Positions 1 to 5,942 of a DNA stretch of 10,525 nucleotides are shown one piece after another; position 1 is the stretch's first letter; each line of letters begins with the position of its first letter. The notes under the pieces are model-generated. The model worked only from the letters and a program-made list of their open reading frames with translations, ran no database searches and was not told the origin of the DNA. The position numbers were made by a program, and so were the translations under genes. The stretch is taken from assembly GCA_002352365.1 (NCBI GenBank), contig DEIJ01000079.1, forward strand, positions 1 through 10,525, written 5' to 3'. The stretch comes from Dehalococcoidia bacterium UBA2777 (GTDB lineage: Bacteria; Chloroflexota; Dehalococcoidia; UBA2247; UBA2777).

Positions 1-100
1 ATAAAATCATGATATATCCTGATTACAGTGCCATAATGCCTATACTTGGCCTTCTATCTGAGTAACGGTCAGGCGAGGTTTATTTTCAGTTGAACTTCGC

Positions 101-106
101 TATAAT
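101..106 (+). promoter_or_regulatory. Candidate -10 box upstream of cobU
   Basis: A perfect TATAAT lies about 50 bases before cobU. The best -35 candidate is TTTATT at 79-84 with a 16-base spacer, matching only 3 of 6 consensus bases, so the promoter is weakly supported. Just downstream, GAAGCG (108-113) and CGCTTC (129-134) could form a small hairpin near the predicted transcript start. No cobalamin riboswitch could be recognised in the 156 bases before the gene. Confidence 0.4.
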
Positions 107-156
107 AGAAGCGCTAAGTGAAAGTGGTCGCTTCAAGGCGATAAAATTGGGGACAT

Positions 157-753
157 ATGTATATGTCGAGACCAGAAGGTATAAGCTTGACTAGGAAGCA
201 TATCTTAGTTCTTGGTGGTGCTCGTAGTGGGAAAAGCCAGTTTGCTCAAAACCTGGCTCGAGAGTTGGGGGGCCAAGTGCTCTTCGTGGCCACCGGCGAG
301 GCCAAGGATGAAGAGATGGAGCAGCGCATAACCCAACACCGCCGCAATCGGCCATCATCCTGGCGTACTCTAGAAGCACCTATAGGGGTAGCTGAGAGAA
401 TAGGCCAGGAGGCTAGCGACGCTGAGGTGATAATCCTTGATTGCCTAGCTCTGCTTATCTCCAATCTATTACTCTATGAAGGGGATAGGGTAACAGATTA
501 TTGTATTGCTGAAGAGAAAATGCTAGCTGAGGTGAAAAAGCTCATTGATTGTACGAACAAATTGGATGCTCACTTCATTATTGTCTCCAATGAAGTAGGT
601 CTGGGACTTGTGCCCCCCAATAAATTGGGCCGTATCTATCGCGATCTCTTAGGCAGAGCTAATCAGCTCCTGGCCAAAAATGCCACCGAGGTCTATCTAT
701 TGGTCGCCGGCCTGCCGCTAAGAATCAAGCCAGCTACCAACTTACTACTATGA
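157..753 (+). CDS. cobU: CobU: adenosylcobinamide kinase / adenosylcobinamide-phosphate guanylyltransferase
   Basis: This cytoplasmic enzyme phosphorylates adenosylcobinamide and then transfers GMP from GTP to give adenosylcobinamide-GDP, the activated intermediate for lower-ligand attachment in cobalamin synthesis or salvage. The 198-residue protein has the family P-loop GGARSGKS at residues 20-27, the RITQHRRNRP segment with His61 aligned to the guanylylated histidine of Salmonella CobU, a LDCLALLISN Walker B-like strand, and the C-terminal VSNEVGLGLVP and GRANQLLA motifs. Length is close to the family norm (about 180) with a slightly long N-terminus. The start is uncertain: a GGGGA at 149-153 is better spaced for the ATG at 163 than for the one at 157, and a TTG at 187 also has an AGAAGG before it. 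No other cobalamin genes lie in the window, so it stands alone here. Confidence 0.95.
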   Translation: MYMSRPEGISLTRKHILVLGGARSGKSQFAQNLARELGGQVLFVATGEAKDEEMEQRITQHRRNRPSSWRTLEAPIGVAERIGQEASDAEVIILDCLALLISNLLLYEGDRVTDYCIAEEKMLAEVKKLIDCTNKLDAHFIIVSNEVGLGLVPPNKLGRIYRDLLGRANQLLAKNATEVYLLVAGLPLRIKPATNLLL

Positions 754-1260
754 AGTGGTGAACATGAAGCTGGCTATCATCGGCTTGAAGTAGTTCTGAT
801 CCATTGCCCTGAAGTTATTACTCGGGGCAACGCAGGCAATCAAGTAGCAGGTTTTGTTTTTTATATATATAAGTTGCTTGGAGGTGAGATTCTCCATAGT
901 ATAATCCTTGGTGACAATAGGCACATAAAGTTCTTCAGGATCAATAAGCTCGGCTACTTGTATCATGACTGCTCCTTGTTCCTGCTTAGGGCCAGCAAAG
1001 GCAATCATCAGGCAGAATCGACCAGTTTGGTCTGTCACGCTCCAGTGGCTAGGATAATTGATGGCAAAGCCATACTTCTGGTTAGTATAGGTAGTCCAGC
1101 CGGCAAGATTTTCGCTGGTCTTGGCAGATGCTATGGTGGCCAGGGGCAGTGAATCTTGACCCGCTGGCTGAGCGACTGAGGTCTGCCCTAGGAAGCTACC
1201 CATACCTAAGCCTATCACTAGAGCCAAAAATATACTGAGAATGACTTTGCTCCTTTTCAT
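748..1260 (-). CDS. Small exported protein with PsbP-like domain, function unknown
   Basis: This 170-residue protein is probably secreted or membrane-tethered. It has a classic N-terminal signal: positive KRSK, a hydrophobic run over residues 6-25, then SVA-Q with likely cleavage after Ala30. There is no lipobox cysteine. The mature part starts with a polar linker and then GWTTYTNQKYGFAINYPSHW (residues 54-73), the typical opening of PsbP/DUF1795-type beta domains, and ends with a SFMFT strand as in such proteins. Cysteines at 83, 138 and 143 could form a disulfide. An excellent AAGGAGGG ribosome site at 1264-1271 supports the ATG start. The gene is convergent with cobU and the two stop codons overlap. 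The fold call rests on a short motif and substrate or partner is unknown; no photosynthetic role is implied. Confidence 0.75.
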   Translation of the reverse strand: MKRSKVILSIFLALVIGLGMGSFLGQTSVAQPAGQDSLPLATIASAKTSENLAGWTTYTNQKYGFAINYPSHWSVTDQTGRFCLMIAFAGPKQEQGAVMIQVAELIDPEELYVPIVTKDYTMENLTSKQLIYIKNKTCYLIACVAPSNNFRAMDQNYFKPMIASFMFTTS

Positions 1261-1309
1261 CTTCCCTCCTTCCGGTTAGCTGCTTCCCGACTACAACCGA
1301 CACCTTTTG

Positions 1310-1338
1310 ATTATAACTTGGAGTAAAACAGATTTCAA
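1310..1338 (-). promoter_or_regulatory. Sigma70-type promoter of the exported PsbP-like gene
   Basis: Read on the minus strand, TTGAAA (1338-1333) is followed after exactly 17 bases by a perfect TATAAT (1315-1310). Transcription would start near 1303 and give a leader of about 43 bases that ends in the strong AAGGAGGG ribosome site. It is the best-matching promoter in the window. It sits in the 112-base divergent gap shared with fmt. Confidence 0.7.
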
Positions 1339-1372
1339 ATCCCGCTGAGGATTTGTTAGTATTAAATCGGTT

Positions 1373-2314
1373 ATGCGAGTTGTTTTTATGGGCACGCCTG
1401 AGTTTGCTGTGCCTACTCTGGTAGCTCTTGTCGGGAGTGAACACCAGGTAGTTGCCGTCTATACTCAACCGGATAGGCCTGCAGGGCGAGGGCGAGGGCT
1501 TGGCTTATCAGCGGTGAAGAAGGAGGCACTGGCGTATGGATTGCCTGTATGGCAGCCCGCTACCTTAAGGCAAACTGGGGAGATAGACAGACTAGCCGAT
1601 CTAAAGCCCGAAGTGATCGTAGTAGCTGCTTTCGGGCAGCTCCTACCTCAAAGCATTCTCGATATCCCCCCCCTCGGCTGCCTCAATGTTCATCCTTCAC
1701 TGCTTCCCAAGCATCGCGGTTCCTCTCCAGTGGCGACGGCCATCTTGAATGGAGATGAGACTACTGGGGTGACTATCATGCTTATGGATAAAGGATTCGA
1801 TACTGGCCCTGTTCTGGCCCAGCAGCAAATCGCTATCTCCCCCGAAGATACTACCGGCACACTCTCAGCTAAGCTAGCTCAACTTGGCGCTGATTTGCTA
1901 AGGCAAACTCTGCCTCTTTGGATGAGCGGGGGATTGACCCCCCAGCCTCAGGATGACAACCTGGCTAGCTATTCTAAGCCTATTACCAGGGAAGAGGGGG
2001 AGATAGACTGGCATCTTGAGGCTGTCGAGTTATGGCGGAAGGTGCGAGCTTTCCAGCCCTGGCCAGGGTGCTACACTAGGTGGCAGAATAAGCAGCTTAA
2101 AATCATTGCTGCACTCCCCTTGCCTCGAGAGTCAGAGCATGAACCAGGTAAGGTATTGGCTATAAAACCATCTCTAGGAGTTTCTGTGGGGGTACAAACC
2201 GGTGAGGGAGTGTTGGGGATTTTGCGACTTCAGCTTGAGGGGAGGAGAGCAATGGATATCGAGGAATTCTTGCGTGGGCAAAGGGGCTTTGCGGAGGCAT
2301 TGCTCCCTTGCTAA
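1373..2314 (+). CDS. fmt: Methionyl-tRNA formyltransferase
   Basis: Fmt transfers the formyl group of 10-formyltetrahydrofolate to Met-tRNA(fMet), producing the bacterial initiator tRNA in the cytoplasm. The 313 residues match the usual length (E. coli 315). The N-terminal formyltransferase domain starts MRVVFMGTPEFAVP and contains TQPDRPAGRG (31-40), the catalytic region NVHPSLLPKHRGSSPV (105-120, with Asn105 and His107 as active-site residues) and DKGFDTGPVL (139-148, Asp143). The C-terminal tRNA-binding domain begins near residue 205 with the typical EGEIDW and RAFQPWPG segments. There is no good ribosome site next to the ATG. A poor promoter candidate (TTCAAA 1334-1339, TAGTAT 1357-1362) would give an almost leaderless mRNA. 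Def, priA or other common fmt neighbours are absent. Confidence 0.96.
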   Translation: MRVVFMGTPEFAVPTLVALVGSEHQVVAVYTQPDRPAGRGRGLGLSAVKKEALAYGLPVWQPATLRQTGEIDRLADLKPEVIVVAAFGQLLPQSILDIPPLGCLNVHPSLLPKHRGSSPVATAILNGDETTGVTIMLMDKGFDTGPVLAQQQIAISPEDTTGTLSAKLAQLGADLLRQTLPLWMSGGLTPQPQDDNLASYSKPITREEGEIDWHLEAVELWRKVRAFQPWPGCYTRWQNKQLKIIAALPLPRESEHEPGKVLAIKPSLGVSVGVQTGEGVLGILRLQLEGRRAMDIEEFLRGQRGFAEALLPC

Positions 2315-2318
2315 ACCA

Positions 2319-2348
2319 CCCCACGAAAATCTTGCGATTTCGGTGGGG
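2319..2348 (+). repeat. Imperfect hairpin after fmt
   Basis: Five bases after the fmt stop, arms 2319-2331 and 2336-2348 pair at 11 of 13 positions around a TTGC loop. The loop and closing bases (TC-TTGC-GA) closely resemble those of the perfect hairpin at 2383-2410 (TC-TGGC-GA), suggesting copies of one element. Its right arm can instead pair with 2378-2386. Confidence 0.6.
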
Positions 2349-2382
2349 GCCCCGGTGATTTAAGATTAGATTTATCGGGGGT

Positions 2383-2410
2383 CCCCAAAAAGTCTGGCGA
2401 CTTTTTGGGG
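2383..2410. terminator. Perfect 12-bp hairpin, likely bidirectional terminator
   Basis: CCCCAAAAAGTC (2383-2394) and its exact complement (2399-2410) enclose a TGGC tetraloop. The stem is followed by TTTAT on the plus strand and lies five bases beyond the end of the sbcD-like gene on the minus strand. It sits between two convergent genes, so it could end both transcripts. There is no long downstream T run, so termination efficiency is uncertain. Confidence 0.6.
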
Positions 2411-2415
2411 TTTAT

Positions 2416-3657
2416 CTAGCTTGCCCCATTTTGGCTGTTGTCTCGGAGTTGTTGAATAAGCCTCTCCCCATACTCTAGCAGCACCTCGGTTCGCTGAGCA
2501 GAGCCTTTTTTTGTCTTCAGGTACATGTTGAGGGCATCGAGAGGGGTTATTTCCTTGCTCGGCCAACTCGAAAGCCTAATGCACTGCTCTCGCTCTACCT
2601 CCTTAGCGATGGTGACGTATTTCGCCTCCTGAAGCGCCTGGCATATCTCCGACTCCGAAACAAGCCGCTCACTAGACTCTGGGATGGCGATGCGCACCCG
2701 CACTATAGCATCCCTAACTTCATCCCCTCGCTGGGCAATGGCCTCTACCACTAGCTTGGTGGGGTTGACATCCTGAGGAGAAATATCGACTGGGATGGTA
2801 ACAAAGCGACGTGCCTTAACCGGATGAAAGTCAAAGCAAGTCTCCCTCCCGCTATCTACTTGGGCCACGAAGAAGCCTTTAGGCTCTCGTTCATCGCTGA
2901 AATCAATGCGCTGTAAGCTTCCCGAGTAGACTACCGGGGGGTCATAGGAAAGGATTTGACTTTGGTGGATGTGTCCCAAAGCAACATAGCTGAACAGGTG
3001 ATTAGCCAGGCAAGATAAGGGGAGAATAGGATCACTGCCAATCATCATGGCTTTTTCTGAGCCAGCTCGGGCACAAGATAGGGAAACATGAGCCACCAAG
3101 ATGGCCAGCTCCTTGGGGTCAAGTTCTTTTATCTCAGCAGCAAGGAAGTGGGTTAGCATATCCTCCTGCCTGTGTTGAATCTCCTCTAAAGTAAGATTCT
3201 TGGTTCCCTCTTGAGAGAGCAGTGTGCTGCGCCTTAGCCAAGGTAGAGCTGCTATTTGAGCCGCACCGTGCTTGGTGTTAACTCGATAAATAGCCGGGCG
3301 GTTAGCCACAATGACATTCTCTATCGCCAGGGTGTCGAAAATTTCCACTGCAGTGGCCCGACTTATGGCATTGGGCAAGTCATGATTGCCGACCAGGAGT
3401 AAAGTGGGGATGTGGCTTGCGGCTAGCCTTTTAATCCGCTTGGCGAACTCTCGTTGCTGAGTACAGTTTGGCTCACGGCTCCTGTAGGCATCGCCACAAA
3501 ATAACACCATATCGATATCATTGGCCAAGGCAAAGTCTACCACCTCATCTAAGGTGGCCAGGAAATCACCAAAGCAACTAGACAGGCCAGTAGCCGGATC
3601 GAGGTGGCTGTAGTTTTCCACTCCAAGATGGAGGTCGGCAAAATGAAGGATTCTCAC
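2416..3657 (-). CDS. sbcD: SbcD/Mre11-type DNA repair exonuclease (metallophosphoesterase)
   Basis: Proteins of this family are Mn2+-dependent nucleases that process DNA ends and hairpins, normally with the SbcC/Rad50 ATPase. The 413-residue protein shows the full metallophosphoesterase set: FADLHLG (6-12, Asp8 and His10), FCGD (53-56), LVGNHDLP (88-95), AH (189-190) and ALGHIHQS (226-233), followed by YSGSLQRIDF (244-253), typical of the SbcD capping region. The remaining 150 residues should contain the accessory domain. The start is GTG at 3657, one base after the glyQS stop; a GGAGGGG in the end of glyQS serves as ribosome site, so translation is probably coupled. No sbcC is adjacent, which is unusual for bacterial sbcD, so the partner must be elsewhere or this is a solo member. 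The family call is firm, the SbcD-specific role less so. Confidence 0.85.
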   Translation of the reverse strand: MRILHFADLHLGVENYSHLDPATGLSSCFGDFLATLDEVVDFALANDIDMVLFCGDAYRSREPNCTQQREFAKRIKRLAASHIPTLLLVGNHDLPNAISRATAVEIFDTLAIENVIVANRPAIYRVNTKHGAAQIAALPWLRRSTLLSQEGTKNLTLEEIQHRQEDMLTHFLAAEIKELDPKELAILVAHVSLSCARAGSEKAMMIGSDPILPLSCLANHLFSYVALGHIHQSQILSYDPPVVYSGSLQRIDFSDEREPKGFFVAQVDSGRETCFDFHPVKARRFVTIPVDISPQDVNPTKLVVEAIAQRGDEVRDAIVRVRIAIPESSERLVSESEICQALQEAKYVTIAKEVEREQCIRLSSWPSKEITPLDALNMYLKTKKGSAQRTEVLLEYGERLIQQLRDNSQNGAS

Positions 3658-3658
3658 C

Positions 3659-5023
3659 CTATCCCCTCCAAATCATGCCTCCAGGGGGCAGTACTTCAAT
3701 GGATTCCCCACTTAGCTTCGCTGCCAATGTCGCCTTTAATACTTCAATAGGAACCCGGATTTGTTTCATAGTATCCCGCTCTCGAATGGTGGCTTGGTGA
3801 TCTTCGAGGGATAAAAAGTCCACAGTGACACAAAATGGAGTGCCGATTTCATCTTGACGCCGATAGCGCCGTCCTATACTCTGTGAGTCATTGTATTGGG
3901 TCATAAAGCTTCCCCGCAACTGGGTATAGACTTCTTTAGCCAATGGCACCAGCCGCTCATTCCGACTTAGCGGTAGAACAGCAACTTTAACTGGGGCAAG
4001 AGAAGGGGAAAGCCGCAATACCACCCTGGTCTCACCCTCGGCTAACTCTTCATCATAGGCGTCGATGAGGAAGGCAAGAGCAGAGCGGTCTACACCTGCT
4101 GAGGGCTCGATAATGTAGGGGAGGATACGCTGCTCACTTTCCTCCTCAAAATAACTCAGCTCTTTGCCACTGTAGTGGGAATGCTGCACCAGGTCGAAGT
4201 CAGTTCGATTGGCAATCCCCTCAAGCTCCGCCCAACCCATAGGGAAGAGATATTCAATGTCATAGCAATCTCGGGCGTAATGAGCTAACTCCTCCTGGCT
4301 ATGGCGGCGGAGGCGAAGATTGTCTTGGTTTATCCCCAGCCTTAGATACCAATTGAATCTCTCCTCAAGCCAGTAGTTGAGCCACTCCTCATCGCTCCCT
4401 GGTTTGACAAAGAATTCCATCTCCATCTGCTCGAATTCTCGAGTTCTAAAGATGAAGTTACCTGGGGTAATCTCATTGCGGAAAGCCTTGCCTATTTGGG
4501 CAATGCCAAACGGTAGCTTCTTCCTGGTGCAAGCCAGCACATTGGAGAAATTGACAAAGATGCCTTGAGCTGTCTCGGGGCGCAGGTAAACCACACTTGC
4601 CTCCTCCTCTACTGGTCCCATGAAGGTCTTGAACATCAAATTAAATAGGCGGGGCTCGGTCAATTCGCCGCCGCAATGGGGGCAATTTTTGCCCCTCCCC
4701 TCGTCAGCCCGCCATCTGAGATGGCATGATTTGCACTCTACTAAGGGGTCGATGAATCCTTCAAGGTGGCCGCTGGCCTGCCAAGTTTGTGGATGCATCA
4801 GGATGGCGGCATCCAGTCCGACAATGTCATCTCTTTCCTGCACCATCGAACGCCACCAGGCTTCTTTAATATTACGCTTCAGCTCCACCCCCAGTGGTCC
4901 ATAATCCCAGCAACTACCTAAGCCACCATAGATTTCGCTGCTCTGGAAAATAAAGCCACGCCGCTTGCACAAGGAGACAATCTTGTCCATATCTACTCTG
5001 GTTGACATCTGCTCAGTTCTCAC
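3659..5023 (-). CDS. glyQS: Glycyl-tRNA synthetase, alpha2 (single-chain) type
   Basis: This cytoplasmic class II synthetase charges tRNA(Gly) with glycine. The 454 residues fit the homodimeric type found in eukaryotes, archaea and some bacteria, not the separate GlyQ and GlyS subunits. Visible landmarks are RRGFIFQSSEIYGG (21-34), a zinc-ribbon insertion with Cys97/Cys100 and Cys114/Cys117, RPETAQGIF (148-156), motif 2 FRNEITP...FRTREFEQMEMEFF (181-205), motif 3 EPSAGVDRSALAFL (306-319) and a C-terminal anticodon-binding domain from about residue 344 (APVKVAVLPL). The longest start is GTG at 5023; ATG at 5008 and ATG at 4990 are also possible, and none has a strong ribosome site. It is the first gene of a two-gene unit with the SbcD-like nuclease. 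No T-box leader fits in the short upstream gap. Confidence 0.95.
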   Translation of the reverse strand: MRTEQMSTRVDMDKIVSLCKRRGFIFQSSEIYGGLGSCWDYGPLGVELKRNIKEAWWRSMVQERDDIVGLDAAILMHPQTWQASGHLEGFIDPLVECKSCHLRWRADEGRGKNCPHCGGELTEPRLFNLMFKTFMGPVEEEASVVYLRPETAQGIFVNFSNVLACTRKKLPFGIAQIGKAFRNEITPGNFIFRTREFEQMEMEFFVKPGSDEEWLNYWLEERFNWYLRLGINQDNLRLRRHSQEELAHYARDCYDIEYLFPMGWAELEGIANRTDFDLVQHSHYSGKELSYFEEESEQRILPYIIEPSAGVDRSALAFLIDAYDEELAEGETRVVLRLSPSLAPVKVAVLPLSRNERLVPLAKEVYTQLRGSFMTQYNDSQSIGRRYRRQDEIGTPFCVTVDFLSLEDHQATIRERDTMKQIRVPIEVLKATLAAKLSGESIEVLPPGGMIWRG

Positions 5024-5044
5024 CCACTTCGATCGTTTACCATA

Positions 5045-5073
5045 AACTTAGCAATTTCCTTTGGCGCTGTCAA
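5045..5073 (-). promoter_or_regulatory. Candidate promoter of glyQS
   Basis: On the minus strand a perfect TTGACA (5073-5068) is followed after 17 bases by TAAGTT (5050-5045), a 3 of 6 match to the -10 consensus. The transcript would begin about 15 bases before the GTG at 5023. Spacing and the perfect -35 support it; the poor -10 box is the weakness. Confidence 0.4.
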
Positions 5074-5084
5074 AACAGGTTCGC

Positions 5085-5113
5085 TTGACATACTAGACTG
5101 AATATCGAACAAT
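5085..5113 (+). promoter_or_regulatory. Candidate promoter of the metallo-hydrolase gene
   Basis: A perfect TTGACA (5085-5090) is followed after 17 bases by AACAAT (5108-5113), 4 of 6 consensus bases. The start would be near 5120, leaving a leader of only about 11 bases that contains the AGGTGA ribosome site (5121-5126). It is back to back with the TTGACA facing glyQS. Confidence 0.4.
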
Positions 5114-5130
5114 GAACATGAGGTGATGTT

Positions 5131-5763
5131 ATGATTGTAAGAAGGCTGGAGCTAGGTCCTTTCCTATCCAACTGCTACATTGTAGGTTCCCAGACAACCA
5201 AACAGGGGATAATCATCGATCCTGGTGCCGATGCCAAGGTTATTCTGGATAATGTAAATCAACTCGGTCTCACCATCCCTTTGATTGTGGCTACCCATGC
5301 CCATATTGATCACGTCGGGGCTTTACAATCTGTTAAGCAGGCAACTAAGGCCGAGTTTGCCATACACGAGGCCGAAACCCATAGCAAAGTGCTGGAAAAA
5401 CTTGCCCAGGTGTTTGGCAGGGTAATGGGGGCCTCTCTCGAATCCCTTCCTGAGCCAGATAGGTTACTCCGCGGTGGTGATAGCATCGATCTCGGAGATT
5501 TGCATTTCCTTGTTCTTCATACCCCCGGTCACAGCCCGGGTGGTATCTGTCTCTTAGGCCATGGGGCAGTTTTCTGTGGTGACACTTTGTTTAACTATAG
5601 CATCGGCAGGACAGATTTCCCCGGTTGCAGCTCCAGCCAGTTGATGAATAGCATTCATACTAAGCTCATGATCCTACCCGACGAGACAAAAGTATTCCCC
5701 GGACATGGGCCAGAGACTACCATTGGCTTTGAGCGCAAATGGAATCCCTTCCTTCGTGACTAA
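5131..5763 (+). CDS. Metallo-beta-lactamase-fold hydrolase, glyoxalase II-like (GloB2/YcbL type)
   Basis: This is a cytoplasmic dinuclear-metal hydrolase, most like the short glyoxalase II-type thioesterases. All ligands are present in 210 residues: THAHIDH (55-61) giving His56, His58, Asp60 and His61, TPGHSPGG (131-138) with His134, FCGDTLF (148-154) with Asp151, and FPGHGPET (189-196) with His192. The SIGRTDFPG stretch and the final ERKWNPFLRD are typical of this subgroup. It lacks the C-terminal helical domain of classical glyoxalase II, so S-lactoylglutathione may not be the substrate; another thioester or a detoxification role is possible. The ATG at 5131 has AGGTGA four bases upstream. 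It is transcribed alone, divergent from glyQS. Confidence 0.9.
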   Translation: MIVRRLELGPFLSNCYIVGSQTTKQGIIIDPGADAKVILDNVNQLGLTIPLIVATHAHIDHVGALQSVKQATKAEFAIHEAETHSKVLEKLAQVFGRVMGASLESLPEPDRLLRGGDSIDLGDLHFLVLHTPGHSPGGICLLGHGAVFCGDTLFNYSIGRTDFPGCSSSQLMNSIHTKLMILPDETKVFPGHGPETTIGFERKWNPFLRD

Positions 5764-5869
5764 CAACCGCAACTCCCGCCACCACACCTATGATCGCGCG
5801 GTAAGCGTTCACCCACTTATAGTTCATACCGTAACTTCCTGGACTCATCCTGGCAGCCCGCGGTCTTGT

Positions 5870-5914
5870 AATCCCCCTATATCCCCGTTTATAAAAGGGG
5901 GGCCAAGGGGGATT
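5870..5914. repeat. Palindromic interspersed repeat (C5/G5 type) between convergent genes
   Basis: Outer arms AATCCCCCT (5870-5878) and AGGGGGATT (5906-5914) are exact complements. Inside them CCCC (5883-5886) can pair with the G6 run at 5897-5902 around a TTTATAAA core that is itself a palindrome. This layout is that of a widespread extragenic palindrome found in many environmental bacteria; only one copy is in the window. Its place between the ends of the hydrolase and hppA genes would also suit a transcription terminator. The rest of 5764-5942 shows no convincing gene. Confidence 0.7.
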
Positions 5915-5942
5915 TGCCGGCCGATGTCCAGCCGCGTTCAAA

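Noticed and set aside
1..156. Cobalamin riboswitch upstream of cobU
   Set aside because: No B12-box-like conserved element was recognised and the space is short for a complete riboswitch plus expression platform. The true leader could extend left of the window.
874..1152. Plus-strand 92-residue frame opposite the exported protein
   Set aside because: The minus-strand gene has signal peptide, ribosome site and promoter; the plus frame has none of these.
5024..5130. T-box leader for glyQS
   Set aside because: Only 107 bases separate the divergent genes; there is no T-box sequence and no terminator-antiterminator pair.
5717..5941. A 74-residue minus-strand reading frame over the gap before hppA
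   Set aside because: Its N-terminal half is a translation of the C5/G5 palindrome (NPPWPPFYKRGYRGI), a well-known false protein pattern; only the inner 36-residue version was kept as a weak candidate.
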